Source of the DNA: Ignavibacteriaceae bacterium
GTDB taxonomy: Bacteria; Bacteroidota; Ignavibacteria; Ignavibacteriales; Ignavibacteriaceae
Assembly: GCA_023229425.1 (NCBI GenBank)
Contig: JALNZG010000004.1
Location: 1-64,000, forward strand
Length of the DNA stretch: 64,000 bases
Direction: 5' to 3'
A program made the translations under genes and the position numbers. Positions 30,175 through 39,103 of this stretch are shown one piece after another. The stretch's first letter is position 1; every line of letters begins with the position of its first letter. The notes beneath the pieces were generated by a model. The model ran no database searches. It saw only the letters and a program-made list of their open reading frames with translations, and had not been told where the DNA came from.

Positions 30175-30477
30175 ATGATCCCAATTGAATTTTATCTTGT
30201 TCTAAGTGCATTTATGTTCATCACCGGAGTGGTGGGTGTATTAACTCGCAAAAATGCGATCATTGTTTTTATGTCAATTGAATTGATGTTGAACGCCGCA
30301 AATTTATCGTTTGTAACTTTCTCATCTTTTCTCGGAAATAACATCGGTCAGCTTTTTGTGTTTTTTGTAATGACGGTTGCTGCTGCGGAATCAGCTGTCG
30401 GCTTGGCAATTATCATTGCTCTCTTCAGAAATAAATTGACAATTAACATTGACGAAATCAATATCCTTAAATGGTAA
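30175..30477 (+). CDS. nuoK: NADH-quinone oxidoreductase subunit K
   Basis: A 100-residue, three-span complex I subunit. MSIELMLNAANLSFV carries the conserved membrane Glu36-type residue, and AAAESAVGLAIIIALFRN the second. Length is exactly typical. It begins 2 bp after the nuoJ stop. Confidence 0.97.
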   Translation: MIPIEFYLVLSAFMFITGVVGVLTRKNAIIVFMSIELMLNAANLSFVTFSSFLGNNIGQLFVFFVMTVAAAESAVGLAIIIALFRNKLTINIDEINILKW

Positions 30478-30516
30478 CTTGCCTCATTAGGCACGTAATA
30501 AATTAAACAGTAGTTC

Positions 30517-32457
30517 ATGATACAATTAATCTATCTCACAGTCCTTTTGCCTTTAGCCGGATTTCTTATCAACGGAATTTTTGGTTCAAAGATTAAGAAT
30601 GAAAAAATCATCGGTTGGATCGGAAGCGGTACAATCGGGTTATCTTTTCTAATTGTTATTGCCGCTTTTTTTGAAACTCTCGCATTTCCGGTAGAACAAA
30701 GACAGCACATCGTCACGCTTTTTAATTGGCTTTCCGTTGGCAGTCTCAACGTTTCCATCGCTTATCAAGTTGATCAACTGTCGTTAACGATGGCGTTGAT
30801 CGTAACCGGCGTTGGTTTTATTATCCACGTCTATTCTATCGGATATATGCACGGTGATAAAGGTTTTTGGAGATTTTTCGCTTACTTAAATCTTTTCATT
30901 TTTGCGATGATGAACTTGATTCTTGCCGATAATTTCGTTCTTCTCTTTTTAGGATGGGAAGGCGTTGGACTTTGCTCTTATTTACTGATCGGATTTTGGT
31001 ACGATAGAAAATTTGAAAAAAGCACAACAAGTGATGCCGCTAAAAAAGCGTTTATCGTAAATCGTATCGGCGATTTCGGATTCTTGCTCGGAATGTTTTT
31101 GATCTTTTTAACTTTTAATAGTTTGAACTTTAATGAAGTTTTTACACGTGCAAATGCGTTAAATATTTCAACCACGGTTTATAGTTTTATTGCAATCTTT
31201 TTATTTATCGGTGCAACTGGCAAATCGGCGCAAATTCCATTATTCGTTTGGTTGCCGGATGCTATGGCGGGTCCTACACCGGTTTCAGCATTAATCCATG
31301 CGGCTACAATGGTTACCGCCGGAGTTTACATGGTCGCGCGCTGTTCAATTATTTTTGCTTCTGCTCCGGCAATTATGACGGTGGTTGCAGTTATCGGTCT
31401 AGTTACTGCTTTGTTTGCTGCGACAATAGGTCTGGTTCAAAATGATATTAAAAAAGTTTTAGCTTACTCAACCGTTAGCCAACTTGGATATATGTTCTTG
31501 GCGATGGGTGTTGGCGCTTTTTCCGCCGGAATTTTTCACGTGATGACGCACGCTTTTTTCAAAGCACTTTTATTTCTTGGCGCCGGTTCGGTTATTCACG
31601 GAATGCACGATCAGCAAGATATTCAAAAGTATGGCGGACTTAAAAAATATATGCCGACGACTTACAAAACATTTTTGGTTGCGGCAATTGCTATTTCCGG
31701 AATTCCTCCACTTGCAGGTTTTTTCAGCAAAGATGAAATTCTATGGAGCGCTTACGCGAACGCTGGATTTATTTATTGGTTTATCGGTGTAATTACAGCG
31801 CTTCTCACGGCATTTTATATGTTCCGTTTGGTGAACTTAACGTTTGAAGGAAAACACCGATTTGATGTTCACCATATTCATCCGCATGAATCACCCAGCT
31901 TGATGACAATTCCGTTAATTGTTTTGGCTGTGCTGTCGGTGCTCGGAGGATTTATCGGCATACCCGAAATTTTTTCCGGTGAACATGGAAACAACTTTCA
32001 TAGTTGGCTGGCTCCGATCTTTTCAAATGCACAAATTCGTTTAGCTCAATACGGAAGTCATACGCATTTTGAAGAAATCTTGTTGATGGTTCTTTCAGTT
32101 GTTGGCGCGGCGGGATCAATATTCTTTGCAAGGTACGTCTATCTGAAAAATCAGAAAGTCGCCGAACACACAGCTTCAAAATTCAAAGGGATTTACAAAA
32201 TTCTTTTCAACAAATATTATATTGATGAAGCCTATGATAAAGCCATCGTTCAACCGATTTTTAAAACCTCTGAATCACTTCTGTGGAAAATTACGGATGT
32301 TAAATTGATAGATGGATTAGTGAACGGTACGGCTTCATTGATTGAACTTGTTTCCGGTAAAGTTCGAAAAATTCAAACCGGCGTAGCACAAACCTATGCA
32401 GTTGTTATGATGCTCGGAATTGTTGCCGCTCTTTTCTGGATAATTTATAGTTTATAA
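30517..32457 (+). CDS. nuoL: NADH-quinone oxidoreductase subunit L
   Basis: A 646-residue antiporter-like proton-pumping subunit at the far end of the membrane arm. WEGVGLCSYLLIGFW near 147-161, LPDAMAGPTPVSALIHAATM near 247-266, and HAFFKALLFLGAGSVIHG near 346-363 are the Nqo12 signatures. The C-terminal stretch (about 540-646) provides the lateral helix. Length is normal. Two base pairs separate it from nuoM. Confidence 0.97.
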   Translation: MIQLIYLTVLLPLAGFLINGIFGSKIKNEKIIGWIGSGTIGLSFLIVIAAFFETLAFPVEQRQHIVTLFNWLSVGSLNVSIAYQVDQLSLTMALIVTGVGFIIHVYSIGYMHGDKGFWRFFAYLNLFIFAMMNLILADNFVLLFLGWEGVGLCSYLLIGFWYDRKFEKSTTSDAAKKAFIVNRIGDFGFLLGMFLIFLTFNSLNFNEVFTRANALNISTTVYSFIAIFLFIGATGKSAQIPLFVWLPDAMAGPTPVSALIHAATMVTAGVYMVARCSIIFASAPAIMTVVAVIGLVTALFAATIGLVQNDIKKVLAYSTVSQLGYMFLAMGVGAFSAGIFHVMTHAFFKALLFLGAGSVIHGMHDQQDIQKYGGLKKYMPTTYKTFLVAAIAISGIPPLAGFFSKDEILWSAYANAGFIYWFIGVITALLTAFYMFRLVNLTFEGKHRFDVHHIHPHESPSLMTIPLIVLAVLSVLGGFIGIPEIFSGEHGNNFHSWLAPIFSNAQIRLAQYGSHTHFEEILLMVLSVVGAAGSIFFARYVYLKNQKVAEHTASKFKGIYKILFNKYYIDEAYDKAIVQPIFKTSESLLWKITDVKLIDGLVNGTASLIELVSGKVRKIQTGVAQTYAVVMMLGIVAALFWIIYSL

Positions 32458-32459
32458 GT

Positions 32460-33986
32460 ATGGAAAATAATTTGTTGCTCACCTATTTGCTTTTAATACC
32501 GTTAGTCGGCGCGTTACTTTTACTTTCCTTTTCAAAGGAGAAAGAAAGTTCAATTCGTTACTTCGGATTGATTTTTTCTTTGGCTTCATTTGTTTTATCG
32601 CTTGTAATTTATTTTAAGTTTGATCCGATGAATGCCGGTTTCCAATTCACACAAAAATTTATTTGGGTTGAAAAGCTGAATGTTTCTTACTTTGTAGGAG
32701 TTGACGGTCTATCTTTAGTTCTTGTATTACTTACAACATTTTTAACTCCGCTGACGCTTCTTTCAAGCTGGAAGGGAATTCAAAAAAATGTGAAGGAATT
32801 TACTTTCTTCATGTTAATGCTTGAAGTTGGAATGCTCGGTGTATTTGTTTCGTTGGATTTATTTTTATTCTACATTTTTTGGGAAGCGATGCTTATCCCG
32901 ATGTACTTCATCATAGGCATCTGGGGCGGACCAAAACGCATTTATGCTTCCGTTAAGTTTTTTATTTATACCATGTTCGGAAGTTTGTTAATGCTTGTTG
33001 CGATCATTTGGCTGGCTGTTTACGCCTCCGGACCGCTTGGAGTTTTTTCAACAAACTTACTTGATTTATATCAGGTTGGTCCAACCATCGCAAAGCAGAT
33101 TCAATATTTAATGTTTGCAGCTTTTGCATTTAGCTTTGCAATTAAGGTTCCATTATTCCCGCTGCATACTTGGTTACCGGATGCACACGTTGAAGCGCCA
33201 ACCGCCGGTTCGGTAATTCTTGCCGGAGTTCTTCTAAAAATGGGAACGTACGGTTTAATCAGATTTTGTCTTCCATTGTTTCCGCAAGCTGCAATTGCTT
33301 TCGCTCCATACATTTCAACGCTTGCCATCATTGGAATTATTTACGGCGCATTGGTTGCGATGGTGCAAACTGATATGAAGAAGCTTGTTGCTTATTCTTC
33401 AGTTTCTCACTTAGGATTTGTTGTGCTTGGAATTTTTGCAATGACCCAACAGTCAATGCAAGGCGCGATTATTCAAATGGTAAACCACGGACTTTCGACC
33501 GGTGCGTTATTCCTTTTGGTGGGTATTGTGTATGAAAGAACTCACTCACGCGAGATTTCTGATTACGGCGGCATCGCAAAAGTTGTTCCTCTTTTTTCTG
33601 TTGCCTTTATGATTGCTTCGCTTTCATCAATCGGTCTACCCGGCTTGAATGGATTTATCGGTGAGTTTTTAATTCTTATCGGTTCATTCAAATCAGAAGT
33701 GCTTAACAGTTGGTGGTTCACAGTGTTTGCGGCAAGCGGAGTTATTTTTGCCGCAGTTTATATGTTGTGGATGTACCAGCGAGTTGTTTTTGGTGAGTAT
33801 CATCTTTCGGAAAAATTAGGGCATTTAACAGATTTGAATACAAGAGAAATGATCGTACTCATTCCAATTTTTGTTTTTATAGTTTGGATAGGCGTTTATC
33901 CCGGTACTTTCTTAAAATTGACTGATGCAGTTTCCGCTTCAATTATTCACCAGGTAACTACTGCTTCATCAGTTTTAGTGAAATAA
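32460..33986 (+). CDS. nuoM: NADH-quinone oxidoreductase subunit M
   Basis: A 508-residue antiporter-like proton-pumping subunit. FWEAMLIPMYFIIGIWGG near 140-157 carries the conserved Glu, LHTWLPDAHVEAPTAGSVIL near 235-254 and LVAYSSVSHLGFVVLG near 310-325 are typical. About 14 membrane segments. The antiporter gene begins 6 bp after its stop, in the same transcript. Confidence 0.97.
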   Translation: MENNLLLTYLLLIPLVGALLLLSFSKEKESSIRYFGLIFSLASFVLSLVIYFKFDPMNAGFQFTQKFIWVEKLNVSYFVGVDGLSLVLVLLTTFLTPLTLLSSWKGIQKNVKEFTFFMLMLEVGMLGVFVSLDLFLFYIFWEAMLIPMYFIIGIWGGPKRIYASVKFFIYTMFGSLLMLVAIIWLAVYASGPLGVFSTNLLDLYQVGPTIAKQIQYLMFAAFAFSFAIKVPLFPLHTWLPDAHVEAPTAGSVILAGVLLKMGTYGLIRFCLPLFPQAAIAFAPYISTLAIIGIIYGALVAMVQTDMKKLVAYSSVSHLGFVVLGIFAMTQQSMQGAIIQMVNHGLSTGALFLLVGIVYERTHSREISDYGGIAKVVPLFSVAFMIASLSSIGLPGLNGFIGEFLILIGSFKSEVLNSWWFTVFAASGVIFAAVYMLWMYQRVVFGEYHLSEKLGHLTDLNTREMIVLIPIFVFIVWIGVYPGTFLKLTDAVSASIIHQVTTASSVLVK

Positions 33987-33992
33987 AAAGTA

Positions 33993-35399
33993 ATGGTGAA
34001 AAAGGTTTTTTTTATAGTGTTGATGTTCTTTGTCAGTCGAAATTTATTTGCTGCTGAATCGAAACCTTTAGTGGATTCATTGATAACCAGTGGAGGACAT
34101 ACAAGTCAACTCCCGCATCCGATAATAGTATTGCCGTTTCTTGTGTTGCTGCTTTTAATTGCAACCGGTCCAATTTTTTACAAACATTTTTGGGAAAGAA
34201 ATTATCACAAGCTTTCTATTCTCCTTGGATTGGTTACTGTAAGTTATTACTTCGGATTTTTAAATGATTTTAAAAGCGTTGAACATTCTATTACAGAATA
34301 TATTTCTTTTATCGCTTTGCTAACTTCACTTTTCATTGCAAGCGGAAGCATTTTGATTAAAGTGAATTTTAAAGCCGCACCGGTTTCAAATGTTTTATTC
34401 CTTTTGTTTGGCGCGGTAATTTCAAATTTAATCGGTACAACAGGCGCATCAATGCTGCTCATCCGCCCATTCATAAAAATGAACCGGGAAAGAATGAAAC
34501 CGTATTTGATCATCTTTTTCATTTTTATTATCAGCAATATCGGCGGCGCATTAACACCGATTGGAGACCCGCCGTTATTCTTAGGCTTCTTGCGCGGAGT
34601 CCCTTTCTTCTGGGTTATTGAAAATGTTTTTCCAATATGGTTGATCGGAATCTTGTGTGCTCTTTTATTCTTTTTCTTGTTCGATATTTCGAACAAAAAA
34701 ACAGCAGATACTGTAACAGAAAAAGGGAAGCATTTAGTAGAATTAAAAGGTTCGAAGAATTTAATTTATTTTGTAGTAATTATTATTGCTGTATTTATTG
34801 ATCCTAAAGTAATGAGTTGGGTTCCGAGTTTAAGTCCGCTTCCATTCGGCATCCGCGAAATACTAATGTTCTCGGTAGCAATTGCATCTTTTAAAACTGC
34901 CGATTTGGAAATTCTTAAAGCGAACGAATTTGATTTTGAACCGATAAAAGAAGTAGCGTATTTATTCGTTGGGATTTTTTTAACTATGATTCCCGCTTTG
35001 CAATTGATTGCGTTTGAATCGAGAGTTTACAGCCATTACTTAACGCAGGCTACTTTTTATTGGTCAACCGGAGCGTTATCATCTGTTTTAGATAATGCCC
35101 CAACATACTTGAACTTTTTAAGCGCTGCAATGGGGAAATTCGGTCTTGATATAAATCTTGCAGCAGACGTAAAACATTTTGTTGTGGTCGATGACGTTTA
35201 TCTGCGGGCAATTTCGGTTGGCGCAGTATTTTTCGGTGCAATGACGTATATTGGCAATGGTCCGAATTTTATGGTGAAATCAATTAGTGAAAGAGCCGGT
35301 ATTGAAATGCCCAGCTTTTTTACTTATATCGTAAAATATTCTTTGCCGATTTTGCTTCCGATCTTTGCACTAATTTGGTTTTTATTTTTTAGAGGATGA
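33993..35399 (+). CDS. nhaD: NhaD-type Na+/H+ antiporter inside the nuo cluster
   Basis: A 468-residue polytopic membrane protein with a signal-like N-terminus (MVKKVFFIVLMFFVSRNLF). It belongs to the NhaD/ArsB ion transporter superfamily: IGTTGASMLLIRPFIKMNR near 146-164 and ISNIGGALTPIGDPPLFLGF near 180-200 carry the ion-binding polar residues, and SSVLDNAPTYLNF near 365-377 the second half-site. NhaD exchanges sodium for protons. It lies 6 bp after nuoM and overlaps the next gene by 4 bp. A nhaD homologue between complex I genes is known from Rhodothermus marinus, which supports a conserved arrangement. Sodium specificity here is inferred. Confidence 0.88.
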   Translation: MVKKVFFIVLMFFVSRNLFAAESKPLVDSLITSGGHTSQLPHPIIVLPFLVLLLLIATGPIFYKHFWERNYHKLSILLGLVTVSYYFGFLNDFKSVEHSITEYISFIALLTSLFIASGSILIKVNFKAAPVSNVLFLLFGAVISNLIGTTGASMLLIRPFIKMNRERMKPYLIIFFIFIISNIGGALTPIGDPPLFLGFLRGVPFFWVIENVFPIWLIGILCALLFFFLFDISNKKTADTVTEKGKHLVELKGSKNLIYFVVIIIAVFIDPKVMSWVPSLSPLPFGIREILMFSVAIASFKTADLEILKANEFDFEPIKEVAYLFVGIFLTMIPALQLIAFESRVYSHYLTQATFYWSTGALSSVLDNAPTYLNFLSAAMGKFGLDINLAADVKHFVVVDDVYLRAISVGAVFFGAMTYIGNGPNFMVKSISERAGIEMPSFFTYIVKYSLPILLPIFALIWFLFFRG

Positions 35400-35767
35400 C
35401 AGTGTACACGTTAGACGAAGTTATTAAAAATAAAATAAACGGACTTTATTACGGGAACAGAATTCTTCTTCCGTTTAAAGCTCAATTATTAAAAGTTATT
35501 ATTGAAAGTGATATCATTACTGATTTTTCCAGAAGTTCTAAAGGCATTCAGCTTGTTGAACATCAAGAATATTTGGATTTATACTTCCTCGAATATAAGG
35601 GACTTTCAGAATCGATTTCAAAGTATGAAGCAATTAAAATTGTACTAGTAGATGAAGGAAAAAATATTTTCGATTGGAACAATCACCGGAAGATAGCTTT
35701 ATATCTTGCGGAAAAACATAAAGTAACAATTGAAGAAACCGACGCGGACATTTTATTTATTGAATGA
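35396..35767 (+). CDS. Hypothetical soluble protein between nhaD and nuoN
   Basis: A 123-residue protein with no signal peptide or membrane span. No family recognised. It reads as a small alpha/beta protein (LDLYFLEYKGLSESISKYEA, IKIVLVDEGKNIFDWNNHRK) with an acidic C-terminus. The ATG overlaps the nhaD stop by 4 bp, and nuoN starts 14 bp after it, so it is translated with the complex I genes. In Rhodothermus the matching place holds a pterin dehydratase homologue, but this protein shows no pterin dehydratase pattern (no EEGHHP-type motif). Confidence 0.75.
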   Translation: MTVYTLDEVIKNKINGLYYGNRILLPFKAQLLKVIIESDIITDFSRSSKGIQLVEHQEYLDLYFLEYKGLSESISKYEAIKIVLVDEGKNIFDWNNHRKIALYLAEKHKVTIEETDADILFIE

Positions 35768-35781
35768 AAATAAGATAAACT

Positions 35782-37200
35782 ATGAATGAAATTTTTATGA
35801 TCACTCCGCTGCTAATAATTAGTGGTGGAATTTTGCTTTCGCTTATCGTTGAAATGTTTTACGATAAAAGTGAAATGATTCTTCCCTGGCTTTCCATCAC
35901 TCTCTTTGGAGTAACCGCATACTATTCGCTCCTTACTGCTTATCAAGAAGGAATAGTATTTAATTCAATGCTTGCCACCGGAGGACTTGTCCATCTTTTT
36001 TATTTCATTTTCAATTTTGGCGCCGCCATTGTTGTCTTGCTCTCGATCGATCATATTAAAAAAGTGGGAATTTATTTCGGTGAGTTTTATATATTAATGC
36101 AATCGGCAGTTTTGGGAATGATGTTCCTTGCAGGAGCGAAAGATTTAGTAATGGTTTTTATCGGTCTTGAACAAATGTCTGTTTGCTTTTATATTCTCAC
36201 AGGTTTTAATAGAAAAAGGTCATCTTCAAATGAAGCGGCTTTAAAATACTTTTTACTCGGCGCATTTGCCAGCGGATTTGTTGTTTACGGTATGGCATTG
36301 ATTTACGGTTCCGTCGGTTCTTTATCTGTCTCTGCACTTTCGTTTTATCTGCTGAAGGGAACACCGAATATTGTTTTTATGGTCGGACTTCTTCTTTTCA
36401 TCATCGGATTTTCATTCAAGATTGCAGCAGTTCCGTTTCATATGTGGGTTCCTGATGTTTACCAGGGTGCGCCTACAACCGTTACCGCATTAATGTCAAC
36501 CGGTGGAAAAGCTGCAGCTTTTAGCGCTTTGCTCGTTGTATTAATTCCTGTTTTTGCAAATCTCGAAAAAAATATTTTTACAACATTCCTCTCTGTTCTA
36601 GCAACAATAACCATGCTGTACGGTGCCATTGTCGCAATCTCTCAAACTGATTTAAAAAGAATGTTAGCCTATTCATCCATTGCACATGCCGGTTATATGC
36701 TTATTGGGTTAGCCTCGGCAAATCAAAACGGTGTAACAGGAATTGTGTTCTATCTTGCAGCTTACACGTTTATGAACTTAGGAGCCTTTGGTGTTCTTTC
36801 AATGATTGAATCGAAAGATAATTTGCAAATTGATTTGCAAAGTTATACCGGTTTAGCTGCAAAGTATCCTTTACTTGCTGCACTGCTTACAATTTTTATG
36901 TTTGCACTTGCAGGCATTCCTCCATTTGCCGGATTCTTTGGTAAATATTTTGTCTTTGTTTCTGCAATTGAAGCAAACTTAACATGGCTTGCAATAATTG
37001 GTGTAATCTCCAGTGCTATAAGCGCTTATTTTTATTTGCGAGTTGTTGTTGTAATGTATTTTAAGTCAACCGATTCACCACTTGAAGTTGAACCATCTTA
37101 TCAAGCCTTGCTCGGAATTTTTATTTCTGCTTTGCTGGTTCTTGTTATGGGAATTTTCCCGAACTCAATTATTCAGCTTATAAGTTTTTTCGTTGGTTAA
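35782..37200 (+). CDS. nuoN: NADH-quinone oxidoreductase subunit N
   Basis: A 472-residue antiporter-like proton-pumping subunit. GLEQMSVCFYILTGFNRK near 128-145 has the conserved Glu, VPFHMWVPDVYQGAPTTVTA near 217-236 and LAYSSIAHAGYMLIGLAS near 295-312 are diagnostic. It is the last gene of the cluster and is followed directly by a stem-loop. Confidence 0.97.
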   Translation: MNEIFMITPLLIISGGILLSLIVEMFYDKSEMILPWLSITLFGVTAYYSLLTAYQEGIVFNSMLATGGLVHLFYFIFNFGAAIVVLLSIDHIKKVGIYFGEFYILMQSAVLGMMFLAGAKDLVMVFIGLEQMSVCFYILTGFNRKRSSSNEAALKYFLLGAFASGFVVYGMALIYGSVGSLSVSALSFYLLKGTPNIVFMVGLLLFIIGFSFKIAAVPFHMWVPDVYQGAPTTVTALMSTGGKAAAFSALLVVLIPVFANLEKNIFTTFLSVLATITMLYGAIVAISQTDLKRMLAYSSIAHAGYMLIGLASANQNGVTGIVFYLAAYTFMNLGAFGVLSMIESKDNLQIDLQSYTGLAAKYPLLAALLTIFMFALAGIPPFAGFFGKYFVFVSAIEANLTWLAIIGVISSAISAYFYLRVVVVMYFKSTDSPLEVEPSYQALLGIFISALLVLVMGIFPNSIIQLISFFVG

Positions 37201-37232
37201 TTTATTAGTCAATAGTTATACCCACTAATAAA
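37201..37232 (+). other. Stem-loop just after nuoN
   Basis: TTTATTAGT (37201-37209) pairs perfectly with ACTAATAAA (37224-37232), immediately after the stop codon. The stem is AT-rich and lacks a clear T-run, so it may stabilise the mRNA end or be a weak terminator. Confidence 0.35.
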
Positions 37233-37333
37233 ATTTGTGCATTTACTAAGAGATTTCTTTGTAACAAACTGTAATTGCCTGCAAAAATCGTGGAATTGAG
37301 ATTGTAAATTTTTGTTTTAATTATGGGAAAATA

Positions 37334-39103
37334 ATGAACAACTTTAGAGAAAAAGCAAACTTCATTTGGTCAATTGCAGACTTGCTAAGAGGACATTATA
37401 AACAAGCTGATTACGGAAAAGTTATTCTTCCTTTTGCAGTGCTAAGAAGATTAGACATGGTCTTAGAACCAACAAAAAAACAAGTCCTAGAAGCATACCA
37501 AAAACATAAAGCCAAAAAACCCGAAGTTTTAGAACCTATCCTTAACGGCATCGCTAAAGTAAAATTTCATAATCACAGTAAGTTTGATTTCAATGAACTT
37601 GCAAAAGATCATAATAACGTAGCAGCAAATCTCCGCAATTACATTAATGGTTTCTCAATTAGCGCGAAAGAAATTATTGATTATTTCAGTTTCGAAGATC
37701 AAATAAAAAAACTCGATGAATATGATCTGCTCTATTCAATTATAAAAGATTTTTCAAAAGCAAAAGATACATTTGAGGTTACTGAACCCATGGAAATGGG
37801 TTACGTCTTCGAAGAACTGATCCGCAAGTTTGCAGAAATATCAAATGAAACTGCCGGTGAACATTTTACTCCGCGCGAAGTAATCCGTTTAATGGTTAAT
37901 ATTCTTTTTGCTAATGATAAAGATATTTTAAGAAAAGAAGGCATCGTAAAAACTTTGTTCGATCCCGCTTGCGGTACTGGTGGTATGCTCTCCATTGCCG
38001 ATGAATATCTTCATGAATTAAATCCGAGCGCTCGTTTAGAACTTTTCGGTCAAGAACTTAATCCCGAATCTTATGCAATCTGCAAATCAGACATGCTTAT
38101 CAAAGGACAGAATCCCTACAATATAAAGTTCGGCAACAGCTTTAGTCAAGATGGTTTGGAAGATGAAAAGTTCGATTATATACTTAGCAATCCACCGTTT
38201 GGTGTTGACTGGAAAAAAGCTCAGAAGTTTATTAATGATGAATATGACAACAAAGGATTTGCCGGACGCTTCGGAGCCGGATTACCTTCAATAAGTGATG
38301 GTTCTTTGCTCTTCCTTCAGCATATGATTAGCAAGATGAAACGCGGAAAAAGCGGTAGTCGTATCGCAGTTGTTTTTAACGGTTCACCTTTGTTTAGTGG
38401 CGGAGCCGGAAGCGGACCAAGCGACATACGCAAATGGATAATTGAAAATGATATGCTCGAAGCTATTATTGCTATGCCCGATCAGTTGTTCTATAACACC
38501 GGTATTTCAACTTATTTCTGGATTGTTACAGATAGGAAAAAACCTGAACGAAAAGGCAAAGTGCAGTTAATAAATGCTACCGGAAGTGATTGGGAAGAAG
38601 GCGACAAGAATAATCCGTTCTATGTTAAGATGATGCGTAGTCTTGGCAATAAAAGAAAAGAAATTGGCGATGGTAGAGACGGAAAGCCCGACCAAATAAA
38701 AACCATAACTGAAATTTATGAAGCTTTCGAAGAGGATCCTTATTGCAAAATATTTGATAACGTAGATTTCGGATATCAACGTATTACCGTTGAACGTCCG
38801 AGAAGAAACGAGAAGGGAGAAATTGAAAAAGATAAAAAAGGTGAACTGATTCCTGATTCTGAATTAAGAGATTTTGAAAATGTTCCTCTTAAAGTAAATG
38901 TTGAAGAATATTTCAAGAGAGAAGTTTTGCCTCATTTACCAGATGCATGGATTGACCACAACAAAACCAAAATTGGTTACGAAATAAATTTCTCTAAGTA
39001 TTTTTATAAATACAAACCGCTCCGCAGTTTAGAAGAAATCCGAAAAGATATTTTAGCTTTGGAAGAAGAAACTGTGGGTATGATCAAGAAAGTGATCGAA
39101 TAA
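37334..39103 (+). CDS. hsdM: Type I restriction-modification system methyltransferase subunit
   Basis: A 589-residue N6-adenine methyltransferase. The N-terminal HsdM helical domain (1-140) starts FREKANFIWSIADLLRG. The SAM-binding motif is FDPACGTGGM at 209-218 and the catalytic motif NPPFG at 286-290. With HsdS it methylates a bipartite site; with HsdR added, unmethylated DNA is cut. The stop is directly followed by the ATG of the next gene. Good AGGACA-like signal is lacking, as in many genes here; the ATG at 37334 gives the family start. Confidence 0.96.
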   Translation: MNNFREKANFIWSIADLLRGHYKQADYGKVILPFAVLRRLDMVLEPTKKQVLEAYQKHKAKKPEVLEPILNGIAKVKFHNHSKFDFNELAKDHNNVAANLRNYINGFSISAKEIIDYFSFEDQIKKLDEYDLLYSIIKDFSKAKDTFEVTEPMEMGYVFEELIRKFAEISNETAGEHFTPREVIRLMVNILFANDKDILRKEGIVKTLFDPACGTGGMLSIADEYLHELNPSARLELFGQELNPESYAICKSDMLIKGQNPYNIKFGNSFSQDGLEDEKFDYILSNPPFGVDWKKAQKFINDEYDNKGFAGRFGAGLPSISDGSLLFLQHMISKMKRGKSGSRIAVVFNGSPLFSGGAGSGPSDIRKWIIENDMLEAIIAMPDQLFYNTGISTYFWIVTDRKKPERKGKVQLINATGSDWEEGDKNNPFYVKMMRSLGNKRKEIGDGRDGKPDQIKTITEIYEAFEEDPYCKIFDNVDFGYQRITVERPRRNEKGEIEKDKKGELIPDSELRDFENVPLKVNVEEYFKREVLPHLPDAWIDHNKTKIGYEINFSKYFYKYKPLRSLEEIRKDILALEEETVGMIKKVIE

